Positions 11,221 to 22,911 are shown, numbered from the stretch's first letter. The stretch: DNA of 64,000 nt from Ctenosaura bakeri (GCA_948474755.1 CAOLHI010002162.1:1-64000); one strand, 5' to 3'. The notes: generated from the sequence alone by a model not told the origin. Numbers and translations: made by a program.

Positions 11221-11565
11221 CTAATCTCCCTTTGCAGCACAGAACTCTGTGGTGATATACCAATCCTGGGGTGCAGAGGGTTTACACTTAACCCATGTAC
11301 CATTAGACAACTGTAAAGCAGTCTTATTCCACTTATTCTGATACCTTATGCAATTGATGGGCCTACATCCGGAAACAATACAGTGTGTTGCCCAGGTGAG
11401 GGTCCAATTGCATTTGCTATTACCTAAGTCAGGTAAGGCTCCTTTCTGATTTAAACAATAGTTTCCTAGGGATTCTTTAGCCAATGACCAGATGTGTTGT
11501 TCTTCCCATTTTGGACTTCCTTTATGCACATCACTTTTACTACTTAAAATCCATTTGGGTGCCAA
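11221..11565 (-). pseudogene. ERV env surface-subunit fragment
   Basis: Open frame of 114 residues rich in Cys and Trp (GNYCLNQKGALPDLGN, TWATHCIVSGCRP, DWYITTEFCAAKGD). This Cys/Trp spacing is typical of a retroviral envelope surface subunit. It lies downstream of the integrase in element order and stops at the junction with Polinton sequence. No fusion peptide, transmembrane subunit or furin-like site is present in the fragment. Confidence 0.55.
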
Positions 11566-11657
11566 GGGAACAGCCCTCCAAGGCCAGGTGGACTATACCC
11601 TGGGACCTCCACACACCCAGCAAATGGTCAAATTAAAAGTTGCAGCTATGTTTTCCA

Positions 11658-13620
11658 TTAATTGTATAAAGGTATTAGTTTCCAGGTCTTTACCAGGATC
11701 CAGTCACCAGGCTTTAGCTTGTGGATTGGGAACTCCAAAGGTGGTGTTTGAGTCAGCACGCCTCTTGTCCTCAGCCCTGAAAGAGAGGTAGACACTGCCA
11801 GTATATAGTTCTTCAAATATAAGTCTTTGGTTTCAAAGGTAGGATTCTCTCCTTCTCTCCCCAGATATGGTAATCCAAACAGCATCTCATAAGGGGATAT
11901 TCCAAGATCCTTTCTGGGAGCAGTCCTGACCCTTAGTAGGGCAATGGGCAAGCATTTGGTATTCAATGATGTCTAAACAATCATGGATAGGATCTGTTTG
12001 TTCCTCTCCTTTCCACAAAAATTCAGCTGGATTCACACAAGATCTGTAGTTAGCACCAGATCATCTTTTTCCAGTAATATAGCCTCATATTTAAGAATTC
12101 TTGGATCTGTTAACCACCTTTTTCCCTTCTGTGTTAAGATGGTGTTAAGATGGTCCTGACTGAATGTGGAGTGCTCACTATCAAAGCTCCCCCAAATGTC
12201 AATTTTCTACTTTCCTCCACTAACATTGCTGTAGCTGCTACAGATTGTACGCACATGGGCCAGCAATTTAGATAAGTAAGCCACTGGATGGTTTTTTCCT
12301 CCCCAGGTTTGACTTAACACTCCCAAGGCTGCCCCCGCATCTGTAGTAACAAACAATGAAAAGACTTATCCAGGGAGGGGATTGCCAACACTGGAACATT
12401 AATTAAGGCATCTTTTAATTCCTGAATTTGTTTCACTTCTTCTGATGACTACTTGGGGATTTCAAGGTCTTCTACAAGTTTGGCATACAAAAATTTAGTT
12501 TTTAGGGCATAATTTTCTATCCACAATTAAATATCCCAGCATCCCCAAAAACTTTCTTATTTCCCTTTTTGTTTTTGGGAAGGAAGATCCTTTTATTCTT
12601 TCTGGGTTTATTCTTCTCTGTCCTTCACTAATTAAGTGTCCAAAATATTTCACCCCCTTTTTCCACAAATTGCAATTTATTTTTATCCTCTAAGACCCTG
12701 TTCTCCAGGAAGTTTAAAAGGGCTATTGTGGCTTCAGTTACTTCTTGTTTCTTTATCCCATTTAGCAAAAGATCATCCACATACTATAATAGAACAATTC
12801 CCGGGGGAACGGGGAATTTTTTCCAAAACCTGCTCCAATACCTGCCCAAATAAGTTTATAAAACCTTGCACTAAGACTTTCCAGCGGAATTCTTGTTTTC
12901 TTCCTGTCTGGGGATGCTCCCACTCGAAGGCAAACAGGTTTCTGCTTTCCTCAGCGAGGGGGCATGCCCAAAAGGCATCTTTGAGGTCTTTTACACTGAA
13001 CCATTTATGATCATGAGGGATTTTACTCATAAGGGTGTAGGGTTTTGGGGACCACTGGGTGTCTTACTTGTACTATCCTATTCAGGAGTCTTAGGTCCTG
13101 CACAAGACGATAAGTCCCATCTGGCTTTTTCACAGGGATGATGGGAGTATTATAGTAAATACGGGGTTCAATTAAGTCATCTTGCATCAATTTTTCTATC
13201 ACTGGCTGGAGTCCCATTCTGCCCTCATGTGAAATGGGATACTGTTTTTACAAATTACCTCTCCCTCCTGTTTCAGCTTAACTTTTAGTTCTTTTAGCCC
13301 ACCCCTATTTCCATCCTTTACCCATCTTGTGTTGTTAAAGCCATAAATTTCACCACTACCCTGCTGCCCTGAGGTTGGGTAGCAATTCCCAGTTCAAGTT
13401 GTAAATCTCTCCCTAAGAGGTTTATCCCAGTCTCAGGAATAACAAGAACAAGGAGATCTCCAAATGTGGTCTGTTTCACATTGAATACAAACCCCTTTTT
13501 ACCTGTGGCACAAAAAAACTTTCTCCTTTTATTCCCATGACTAAAGTTTTTGTTTTGATGGCCGCATTCCCTTTGGTATTGTAATTACTAAAACCTATCA
13601 GCCCCACTATCTACCATAAA
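11658..13620 (-). pseudogene. ERV pol (protease, RT, RNase H, integrase C-terminus)
   Basis: Reading from 13620 downward: a protease region with a DSG active-site triplet near 13605 and GINLLGRDLQLELG near 13410; reverse transcriptase with IIPVKKPDGTYRLVQDLR (about 13130) and FSVKDLKDAFWACPL (about 12980); an RT thumb-like segment near 12580; RNase H with TTDAGAALGVLSQ near 12330; and an integrase C-terminus with RVRTAPRKDLGISPYEMLFG near 11910. Sequence between RNase H and the integrase C-terminus is largely missing. Frameshifts and stops separate most blocks, so no functional polyprotein is possible. Confidence 0.78.
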
Positions 13621-13699
13621 CACCATTTCTTCATTTTGTGGTCCCACCTTCAAATTTATCAAGGGCTCATGGTGGGATCTCAAAGGAAAAGCCCCACAC

Positions 13700-15700
13700 C
13701 TCTAATCTTCAATTCCATCATGGCAAAAATTTTCTCCTCCTTCTTGAGCTTAGGAATTCTCATTTAATAAAATTTTCCCCACACTGGAAACATTTCTTTC
13801 CCTCTTCCATCCTCCTTCCCTGGTCCACCTCTTCCTTGTCCTTTATTACTCTCCTTCCTTCCCTCTAATCCTCCTCTTCCTTTTCCTGAGCCTTGCTCCA
13901 ATCTTTTGTTTACCACATCATTTACTGCAGTCACCATTATTTTTGCTTTCTGCTTATGCTTTTCCTCTTTCCTTCTCACAAAAACTTTTTGTGCTTCTCT
14001 AAAGCTCCTCTAGGGGTTTCTATGCCATGATTAATTTTCTGCAGTTTCTTTTGTACATCAGGCCAAGATTTAGTGACAAAATTTACTTTCAGCATTGCCT
14101 CCCCATTTGGACTATCAGGATTTAAACCTAAATATTGTTGCATGTTTTTTCTTAATCTTTGCAGGAATGCTGTGGGGGGTTATTTTTTCCTGTCTGTTCT
14201 CAAAAGCTTTTAAAATTTCCCTTTAGGTACAGACTCTCTAATTCCCCATACTATCAGGACCCTTAAATCTTGCATGTGTTTCGGTTTTTTCTTCCTGATA
14301 TTTCACTTCTGCTAGAGGTCCTCCCTGGTCAGGTGGGTGTTCTCTTTCCCAAATCTGCATAGCTGCATTTCTAATCATGGACCTTTCCTCAGTTGAAAAA
14401 AGAATGTTCAAAATGGACATCATCTCTTCCCAGGTGTAAATATTTGGACCTAGGAATTGATCAAATTGCTCAGACAGACCAAGAGGGTCTTCCATTAGAG
14501 ATTTCATGTCCTTTTTGAAAAGCCTCACTTCCTGGCTAGTTAAGGGCTATTTACATACCCTATCTGTCCTGCTCCTGTAGGGACTTCTCTCAAGGGATAT
14601 GACTAGCTTTAGCCTTCTTACTATCAAATGGGAAGTCTTCTACATTTTAAACTCCTGTTTAGTTTGGATAGGAACACTTGTTTTTTTTTATCTGTTTCTT
14701 GCGGAGCACTGGGGCTCAATTTCCTCCTCCTTTTTTCCCCCTTCTGACTCTCCCCCCCTTCTGAATTTTTCCTTGGGCTTTTAGGGAGGGGTTGTGGATC
14801 AACCTATAGCTTCAGCTCCAGCTCCAGCGGGCAGAGGAGCTGGAGGGGGGGGCAAACAAAAAAAGGGCCCATTTGTTTAACTCAAATCTCTCTTTACCCT
14901 TCCTTTGCTTTGATTTCTTCTCACTTCCCTTTTAAAGGAGCAGAGTTTTACAACAGAGTTTAATGAGCCAAGTCTCCCCGGCCAGCAAGCTGCATACTCC
15001 GACTCTTCTTTGTCAAAAGGTTTTTTATTATTGACATACTGGTTCATTTTTGACACAGCCAGCCTCTTGTCCCCAAAACTTGGTCACAAAATGTGGCTGT
15101 GCTTTTTCTCTAGACCATTCCAAATAACAAAATTGAATCATTTCTCTTTACTCTTCCCCTGGGTACAAATCTCCTTCCCAGTTTAACATCCACACCAATG
15201 GGCTATCAGGTGGAATGTTAGGAGTTTGACCCCCCTTCTGTTCTCTTCCTTTGAACGTCCTGTTCCCCATGTAATTTCTCAGAATTCACACACTCAAAAG
15301 CTTTATTGACACGCCTTCGCCCTTTCCTGACTGTTCTCCTCGCGCAGATACAGAACTGCAGGGGGTTGGGCTCCACTCTCGCTTCGCACCCAGGGTGCAT
15401 CTCTTTCACACACTTTCTCACCTCTGAGATCACACTACAACCCGACCACCAAGGAGGTACTTTTATAGCCAATTTTCCCTCCCTTGGTCTGTGCACAAAG
15501 TATTCCTGGTCGTGCACTTGAAATTCTTTTGTCCTCTTTAACTCTTCCCCTCCCCTTTTGGGTTCACTTGACCCTTTTTCGTCTCCAGGATGCAGCCAGT
15601 CGAAGGAGCGCTGGAGAAGCGAGGCTGGGACCACAAAACGGGGTCCCTTCCCCTTTGTCACTGCCTCCGTAGTCCCTCCGATGGACAGGATCCCGGGCAA
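13700..15700 (-). pseudogene. ERV gag (matrix, capsid, nucleocapsid)
   Basis: The matrix-like frame (15218-15700, 160 residues) follows the leader. A proline/serine-rich low-complexity stretch lies around 14700-15000. The capsid segment at 14238-14528 includes SEQFDQFLGPNIYTWEEM and ILFSTEERSMIRNAAM, a strong retroviral p30-type match. A basic Gly/Lys/Arg-rich segment at 13764-13979 is followed by a CFQCGEN remnant of a zinc knuckle whose histidine is lost. Stops and shifts separate these blocks. Confidence 0.72.
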
Positions 15701-15713
15701 GGCCCCCGAAATC
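15690..15713 (-). promoter_or_regulatory. Possible ERV primer-binding site
   Basis: On minus, the bases just inside the LTR-like end read gatttcgggggc followed by a cttgcccgggat stretch. This resembles the tRNA-Pro-type primer-binding site of gammaretroviruses but with several changes, so the tRNA assignment is tentative. Confidence 0.4.
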
Positions 15714-16271
15714 TGTGATAAATAACTCAGAGAAAAAGAAAACTCACAAAGAAATTAGGCATAGGATCAAACGAATCACATTTATTATAAGTTCTTCTGC
15801 AAAGGGTTCATTAAAAAACCCCCCCCCAATGTTGAATACCTTACGTTTTATTCCCTATCCCGACACAAGTTTTCCCTTCCCTGGGACCTAATTGGCCAGG
15901 TCACAACCCTATCAAATCCCCTAAGAAGTTACATGCCCCATTCCCCATATTTACAGAATTTTGATACGCACATAATCACGCTTTTCCCTCGTGGTCCCTT
16001 AATTCTCATTAGTAATTTCAAAATGCCCATCAAACAGATTTTAACCTCCCATTTTGCTAAACAGTGCCAAATTCCTGTCTTGTCTTTTTTTATCAGCTTA
16101 GTTTACTACTTTCAGTTTTTCTGACCTTCAGCCCATAACGGGTACCCCCCAAAAGAGGAGTAAACACCCCACTATTGAATACCTTATCTCTATCTGTCGG
16201 GTTTTTTGCTCCAAGGCCTTCTTCAGCTGCCAGTTTCTAAAAATATGCCTCTTAGACGTCATTGTATTACA
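15714..16271 (-). repeat. Candidate 5' LTR of the minus-strand ERV
   Basis: A 558-bp interval that on minus would start TGTAATAC and end TTATCACA next to the primer-binding-like site. It includes an aataaatgtgattc polyadenylation-like signal near 15775. The upper boundary is inferred only from the TG...CA rule, because the matching 3' LTR is absent. Confidence 0.4.
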
Positions 16272-17654
16272 AAAGCTCAAATGCTAAAGTATGTGAAAAT
16301 TTTCTAAAATGTGTTATACCTATAAGCTAATCATATATGTTAGTAATACTGTTAATAATATTTGCAAAAACTAAAATGTATTTTATTTCCCCATCATAGA
16401 CAGCAAAATATATTTTAATTATTTTTTAAATTCTGTTTCTGAAAACATCAACAGAATCATAAATGGAGCCATGTAGGAGTGCAGTCTGTTCTTTTTTCTC
16501 AAAGTCCTGCGGGAGAGGTAGGGTGTGCAAATCAGTCGTGGTGTGGTGATTTGGATTTTTTAGGTTGCCAAAACTTCTCTGTTGGCAGGATACCCCACTA
16601 GAGATGATGGAACATTTAGTACTGCCATAGCCCTCATAAAAACATCCCTACCTTTTGGAGTGTGTTTGGCTGGAAGGCATGCGTGAGTAATACCCTTACC
16701 AAATCCAGCATGTTTGAGCCCATTACCTTTTCCCCCTTTATACACAAATGAGCCTTTGGATCCCATGAATAAATACTCTGGTTTTGTTATTTTCTTTAAC
16801 AACACCTTTGCTGCATTTTTGTACTAGCAGGCAAGTTTTAGAACTTCTTGAAAGAGTGGTAAAAGGGGCTTTCCAAAACATTTTGAGATGCCTGCTGTGG
16901 ATAGGTAAATCAGGTTTAGGCTTTCCACTCTTGAGATGCCTGCTGTGGATGAGGTAGAATCAGGTTTAGGCTTTCCTTTTCTGCTTCCTTCTGCCTGACA
17001 TGAGTTAAATACTTTTAAGCAAAGCATCACATTGTTTAGTTTTTTTCATATTCTGTTAAGTCAGTCCTCTGAAGAATCCTCTACATCTAGCGTCCAGGGT
17101 ATAAAATGGCCTTAGTTCTGATGTTCTCCCCCTTTAGGAAATGACCCTTTTAGTTGCTCTAGCTGATGGCTAGGGCCCAAAATACATCTTTTCTGCATAC
17201 TCCATCACTGATTGGCAAAAAGGCTCGTTATTAAGGGAACAGCAAAACTTAACAAGGGTCCAAGAAAACCCCCAGACTGCTTCACCAGTGTTTTTTTCTT
17301 CTCAGAGAGACTCTCCTGTTACCCAGTGTTTTTATTAGATGGCGCTTTTTTTTTCAAAATGCGTACCTGGGGGGGAAAGAGGAATGTTGCCTTTTAAAGC
17401 ATTGAGAGCTATTTCTAAATGGCTGCCACCAGGTCATCTGAAGCTGTGCATAAAAAGGCTTTTCTCTGGGAGGGGGGCACTTAATAGAATTTTTAAAGAG
17501 AGCTAGGTTTCTTTCAACACACCCAGACATGTTGACCTAAGGGGATGGGGAAGAAAGTTGGAAAGGAGATAAAGGAGAGCCCTTTTGTAAGCAGCTTGAC
17601 CCTTCTTCACAGTGTATCTGTGGGCCATCTGGAGGGAAAAGGCCGGTTCATAAC
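16272..17654. other. Polinton-side sequence with one unrecognised minus-strand ORF
   Basis: An 81-residue minus-strand frame at 16560-16805 (KGGKGNGLKHAGFGKG, AKHTPKGRDVFMRAMAVLN) is basic and glycine-rich and lies downstream of the ATPase in the same direction. It could be a small virion protein of the Polinton, but I do not recognise it. A directly repeated ~47-bp unit (gagatgcctgctgtggat...) occurs twice at 16880-16977. Nothing else can be supported. Confidence 0.3.
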
Positions 17655-18205
17655 CTATAAGATTCTGATGTGGTCCTGTAAATCAATGACAAGGTAGCCA
17701 TATGCTTTGTTTGTAGCATCAGCAAATACTTCCATGAAAAATTTAGTTTTTCCGGGGGGAAATTTTGACGAGCCAACGAGAATTTGTAATTTATCCCTTG
17801 GGTTTTTAAACAGCACCATGTATTTTGCGTTTAAGCTAATGGTGCGGATGCTTTTCCCTTGCAGAAAATATTCTGGTGTACATACTGGGAAAAGGCTTTT
17901 TCAACTTCACTATTTTCAGAGGCAGACAGCATCAAATGTCTATCACCAAAAAGTTTATTTTATTGAGGGGTAACAAATTTTCATTATCAATTTTAAACAG
18001 GCAAACCCTCTACAAATTGAATAAAGGGATATTTAGATAGGAGTTTTTGTACAATTTTTCCAACAGCTATAGCACCACAGAATATTCTCGGGAAAAAAAA
18101 CATAGTATGAGCAGTATCCAACATATTTTTTAAAAAAACAGTTTTTCCACAGTTGCTTGGTCCTGCTAGAATGGCGGGAAAGGGATGTTGCCAGCGTGTA
18201 TCCAT
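17655..18205 (-). pseudogene. Polinton packaging ATPase (A32/FtsK-HerA type)
   Basis: The start ATG at 18205 gives MDTRWQHPFPAILAGPSNCG with Walker A GPSNCGKT. A Walker B-like LVID lies near 17955, followed by LSASENSEVEKAFSQYVHQN, GKSIRTISLNAKYMVLFKNP, PGKTKFFMEVFADATN and AYGYLVIDLQDH, ending at the stop at 17657-17655. This matches the conserved Polinton/Maverick genome-packaging ATPase, which would drive DNA into capsids. Breaks: stops and a frameshift at 17950-17995, just at Walker B. The start codon lies two bases after the polymerase stop, a compact viral arrangement. Confidence 0.8.
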
Positions 18206-18207
18206 AT

Positions 18208-21200
18208 TCAATAACCATAGGGGAGAGTTTTACCCTTCAGTAATGACCCTCTTGTCATAAACCACCCTTTGAGTTTTCCTAAGCTCTTTTGTATGGATAG
18301 TCCATTGACCCTTACTTCTTACAATGCCTGACTGCTGCACAACTATCTCATGAGCGCATCCTCCTTTTCGTCTGAGACGTAGTCAAACGCCAGATTTTTA
18401 AGTTTCAAAATTAATTTTTTCACAGTTAGCAACATTAGGGTAATCCCTTTGACCTTCATGCAAGCTGTACCACCAGAAAGCTTGTACCCATATGTTTTAG
18501 GGCCTGCTGACACATACTCTGTGATATATTGATCTGGAATTTCACTGGTGAGGTTCCTAAGTAATCTCCAAAAGGAGGGTTCCATTCTTCCTCCCTACTC
18601 ACAAATATCACACTGTACAGAATTCTGCTTGAAGCTTATCTAACAATTGGTAGAGTTCAAGGCGAGCATAAGCTGTGGTAAAGCAAGCTATGAACTCATT
18701 CTTTCTACCTGAGGTTGTAATGCGGTCCTCAGAATTTTCCAGGACACACAACAACCCATCAATCAATTAAACTTTAAACTTTGTAAGTGTCAGAAAATAA
18801 AGGGTGGAAGGATCCCTCACCACTTGTGTGTTAGTCAGGTTTTTTCTCTCCCCAAAATTTTCCCCCACAATGAATTTAGAAACAGTTTGGCAATTTGTCT
18901 CTTTGCAGGGTTCGCAGCAATTTCTTCCTTGCGAAAAAGCACCCCCTCCTTTTCATGAAAATCGTCTATATATTTATCTTTATTTTCTTCACTGACGCAC
19001 CAGTGAGGGTCCCCTGAAGCCTCCTGTTTCTGGTGCAGATGTAATTTAATATATTGTTCAAATAAGGAACTGTTCCTGTTTTGAAAATGCCACACTTCAT
19101 AATTTTCATCACTTTGTACCCCTTTTTCTATAGCCACTTTCAGTTCAACAGTACACCGGGTTCCCCACCAAGGCCCCCCCCATCTGTGTGATTGCAGGGG
19201 TCCAACTGTCGGTATTCTGCACAAGTTGCACAGAGTACAAACATCAGTTTACCACCAACTTTACTAGGAAGAACAGGGAAAAACAGCCCATGTGGAGGCA
19301 GTATTTTAAGCTTGGCGAAGCCAAAGTCTCTGAAGTGGTTAAACTTCTCATAGATAATTTTGGGGTGGCCAAAAAATAGTCTTTTGTTTTGTTGACAAAG
19401 GGATACAGGCTGGTAAATCATAATATTTTATCTCCTCACCCTCTTTAGGCTTGTAATACAGATAGACTGCATTTGTACACCCCCAAAAAGAGCATCTCTG
19501 GGTTCTATGGCTTCTGGAAACTCAGCTTCAGCAAGAAACTGTTTGAGTTGATCATCTGTTTTTAACTGGTTTCTCCACTCACTTCCCAGATTGTTCTGAC
19601 TTCAAACCCCAGACATTTCAGTTCAGCAGCCCTTTTTTGTGTGGAATTGTAAAGAAATCATATGTTTTCCCCACCAAAGGGTTCCAGTCCTCTGATGGGT
19701 AACATAGGACACATCCATGAAAGAAACACCCAAGAATTCGAAAGCTGTTTCTTTACCATTTATGACAGCATGGCCATCAAGAAAATATTTGCCAACTTTG
19801 ACCTCTGAATGTTTTCTTTATGTTAAGGTTAAAGCCACTGAATTGCAGGGGTTGAGAAGTGTTTACATTGATTATGGTACCTATCAGGCTATGGGATTGC
19901 CAGGGTATCCTCCTCCAAAACATAAACCGGTAAAATTCAAAAACACACTAGTCAGTGTAGGGTACTGTAAAGGGTCTATGGCTACCCAATCTTTCTCTCC
20001 TGTCTCTGACTTCTTGTATACCTTTGTCGATTCATGATTTCATGTCTGTATTTGGTAAGTTGTGTAAGAATATTGACATCCTGCTGGCAATAGAATGCCA
20101 ACTCTTTCTGCATGTCAAAAGTTTTTGTTTTGTTTTCTGCATACCATGCTAAAAAGGCTTCCTGTTCCCCAAGCTTCATAAACTGAACACCATAATCCTC
20201 AGCTTTGGGCATAGGACCAAAAAACCCAGTTTTCAGGTGTACTGAAAAAAAGTGGAAAATGGCCTTTGGAGCCACCAAAACCCAGGGCCTTTGGGAAATT
20301 TAGCTAGGGCCATTGGCAGGTGATTGAGTGAATAATGAATTTCAAACTTAATCCTTTCACTGTAATACATATTAGCTTCCCTCCGTGAGCAATAATATCT
20401 ACATCCAGTTTTTCTTGATCAGTTCCTGAATAATAAAGTAAGAATCATAACATTTTGAATTATGGGCAATGAATGTGGCATCAGCAAACTGCCCATCTGT
20501 TATGAAAATCTTGATAAACTCAACATCATCCCTGACCCGTAAATTCCCATGTCTGTCCTGCAGGGGGCCAAGTGGGCTTTTCCTCCTCATGGTCCTCATT
20601 CACCTCCTCATTCTTACACCCATTTTTCTTCTTTTTACTTGGTTTGAGACTCTCTTTAAAACATTCTACAGTTTCCCCCTTTAAAGGCTTTAGCAAAACA
20701 ATAATTAGGAACATGGACACGTGTGCATTGATGGGTTTCAATATCAAAAAAAATGTACCTGGTGGAGGTTTGAGGGGACTTAAGGCATTTCATAAAGCAC
20801 AGATGTTTTTACCCCTTTTTTAAAACCCCCAACACATAGAGCATTGCCTTCCTCTACAGTCATCCTCACAATGGTCATATTTGACATAACAACCACACTT
20901 TTGACAGAACTTTCTTGGACAACATTTGACTTTCTTCTCCAAGGCCAGTTTTTTATGCCCCCTTTGACAGGCCGTGGATCTCACATCAGCTTGCACTTAT
21001 AGCATCTTTCCATTTTATCCACAGTAGAGGCATAATCAGTTTCCTGACACATGGACAGCAGTCATACAGTTATGGATATGTACATATACACTATTGCAAT
21101 ATGTGCAGAGATTCCGGGCTCCAAAAAAACCTTTCACATTGAGTACCCCATAAAAATGACCTTCATGCAATAATACAGTGTATTTTTTAATATCGGGGTT

Positions 21201-21536
21201 CCTGTGTTTTAAAAAGACCCCCGCCATTGTCAGAATAACGTGCAACATGGATATTGACCTTTAAATGCTCTTCAACAAGTGAAATATCACTAAAATTTTT
21301 TTTGGCCAGACCAACCTAACTCCTGATGCAGTTTGCTAGCATCTCTAAACAGTTCTGCATTAGTGGGAATTTCACTAGCCATTACTGCCCGGCTGGCAGC
21401 AAAGCACAAATTGTTGCCCACATTGGTTGGGTCTACCAGGTGTTTTTTTTTTTTTTTTTTTTTGAATTGTTGGCTGGGAAAACCGTTGGATCTTGAACGT
21501 CTCCCCCCCCGGGGACACGACAAAAGGGAAAAAGAC
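18208..21536 (-). pseudogene. Polinton protein-primed family B DNA polymerase
   Basis: Reading downward: an N-terminal block NLCFAASRAVMA (about 21400); Exo I FDIET (20733-20747); Exo II FIAHNSKCYDSYF (about 20440); Exo III FYCQQDVNIL (about 20080); a DALFGGCTNAVYLYYK block (about 19480); HPKIIYEKF and PVLPSKVGGKLMFVLC (about 19250-19370); SGDPHWCVSEENKDKYIDD; polymerase motif B KLFLNSLWGK (about 18865); YITEYVSAGPKTYGYKL (about 18500); and the end VVYDKRVITEG...LPYGY with its stop at 18210-18208. Protein-primed polymerases of this type replicate Polintons and adenoviruses. Many stops and shifts are present, and motif C has lost its catalytic aspartates (near 18614). A 20+ base T run interrupts the N-terminal part at 21441. 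Confidence 0.86.
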
Positions 21537-21647
21537 TAGTGTTCCATGTGCACAGATCTCCATATTACTTTGTAGGAGTTTCTTTTGGATAAAAAAGCCT
21601 AGCATTTAATAGATCCCTGGCTCTTAGAGCTCCATACAGAGGATTTG

Positions 21648-22029
21648 CTAAACCAGGAGTCTGCAGATGTAAATAAAATAGTCCCCAGGCAATAATCTTG
21701 CATTAGCATCATCCAGAACTTGCTGGATAGCCTGGTGTAGTGCAGCCACAGCCTCTGCATATGACCTTATGCAGTCTAAATTTACAAATCTGAATTCTTC
21801 AGCAATACGTAATGCCTGGTATCTCATTGAACCACTCCCATCTTCCAATCCTCTCTGCAAAGACATGGATGGGCTCTGGGTTATGTGGGGGTGCCGGCTC
21901 TGGGTTATGTGGGGGGGGAGTGGGGGGCAGGCTTTGGAGTGTTTGGGGAAGGGGGGTACTAAAACCTTCAGGATCCAGGAATTCTGGCACAGATTGTTTA
22001 AAGCCTCCTGAGAGGGCATCATTTGACAA
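21648..22029 (-). pseudogene. Possible upstream exon or N-terminal part of the Polinton polymerase
   Basis: Minus-strand frame ending ...QQVLDDANARLLPGDYFIYI, upstream of the polymerase N-terminal block and in the same direction. The VLDDANARLLPGDY wording resembles the poorly conserved N-terminal region of Polinton polymerases, but the match is short. Part of the frame crosses a GT-rich imperfect repeat (21880-21950), which encodes a His/Pro-rich insertion. Confidence 0.35.
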
Positions 22030-22186
22030 GCAGATTTTTTTAATTTTTTCTTAGCTCCCTTACTGGGAATAAAAAATTGTTTTTGCTCTGTTTATTATTT
22101 TAATAGCCCTTTTTTTCCATAATTCCTTTCATTGGTATTTCTTTTTTTTGTTTCCTACTTTTTTGGGGATTGAAAATGGGGGTCCC

Positions 22187-22911
22187 CCCCTACTTGCACA
22201 TTTTCAAAAGGCACATCAATAGGAACCACATAGTAGACTGGCATTTAATAGTATAAACTTCATCAAAAGCAGGCACCTCACATTGTAAACGATCTGCAAT
22301 TTTGTGCAGAGCTGTACGACTGCTAGCATGACGTTTTAGTCTTCTCAGCAACTGCTGAGTACACACATATAATTGCTGATACTGTAACATATCCTGTTCA
22401 ACCATTTTTACACATTGATAGATTGCAGAGGTTGAGGATTCAGGTCTTTGCCTCTTATAAGCTGGTTCTTCACTGTTGTCTAAAACAGAGGAAAAACCCA
22501 GGCATCAGTAATTGAACCTCCCCCATCTCTCTCGTCATTTATTAAACTTTTTACTATCCAAAAAAGGTTTATGATAACCATACTCACCAGTTCCCTCTTT
22601 TTCTTTTCAGCTGTACGGCTGGGAGAAGGCTTATGCTCTTTGATGGCCACTGCAACAACAAAAGCCATATTAGTAAATTCTTATGCTTTTGGCTTAAACC
22701 CCCCCCCCCCCATGCCAATAAACACAAATTTCTGATTTACCAAAATCAGAGTCTTTAGTTCAACGCTTTTTCTTCCAGACCCTTCTGAGCTAGGTCCTGA
22801 AGGGAAAACATAAAACATGCCTTTTTAGTTTAGCAGGGGCACAACTTTGGGGATTAACAGACCCTTAAAAAAGAAACATAACACTTTTACTTGCTTGTTC
22901 AGATGACATGG
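22187..22911 (-). other. Small multi-exon gene candidate inside the Polinton remnant
   Basis: Four short minus-strand segments have good splice signals: a start exon ATGTCATCTGAACAAGC with donor gtaaaag (about 22911-22893); an exon after tttcccttcag with donor gtaaatc (about 22795-22740); an exon after ttgttgcag with donor gtgagt (about 22649-22589); and a final exon after cctctgttttag (about 22483) that is open for about 97 codons to the stop at 22187. The last exon encodes a basic, Gln/Leu-rich helical segment (QQLYVCTQQLLRRLKRHASS). Exon 1 joins exon 2 in frame; the later joins do not all keep frame as read. I do not recognise the product. Confidence 0.4.

Larger units (their letters stand above)
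11220..16271 (-). mobile_element. Decayed gammaretrovirus-like ERV, minus strand, 3' end missing
   Basis: Read on the minus strand the order is LTR-like segment (16271-15714), primer-binding-like site, gag, protease, reverse transcriptase, RNase H, integrase C-terminus and an env surface fragment. The env fragment ends exactly against the Polinton protease at 11219/11220, so the rest of env and the 3' LTR are missing and no target duplication can be assigned. Many stops and shifts are present. The gag and pol wording resembles the ERV class found widely in birds and reptiles with a class I pol. Confidence 0.82.

Noticed and set aside
14740..14860. CT-rich and GGAGCTGG-like low-complexity stretch as a possible regulatory element
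   Set aside because: It is in the ERV gag proline-rich region between capsid and matrix blocks and is explained by that.
22670..22720. Poly-C run (22700-22712) and other homopolymers as structured signals
   Set aside because: Isolated homopolymer runs recur throughout this remnant (also 15820, 21440, 26440) and carry no surrounding structure.
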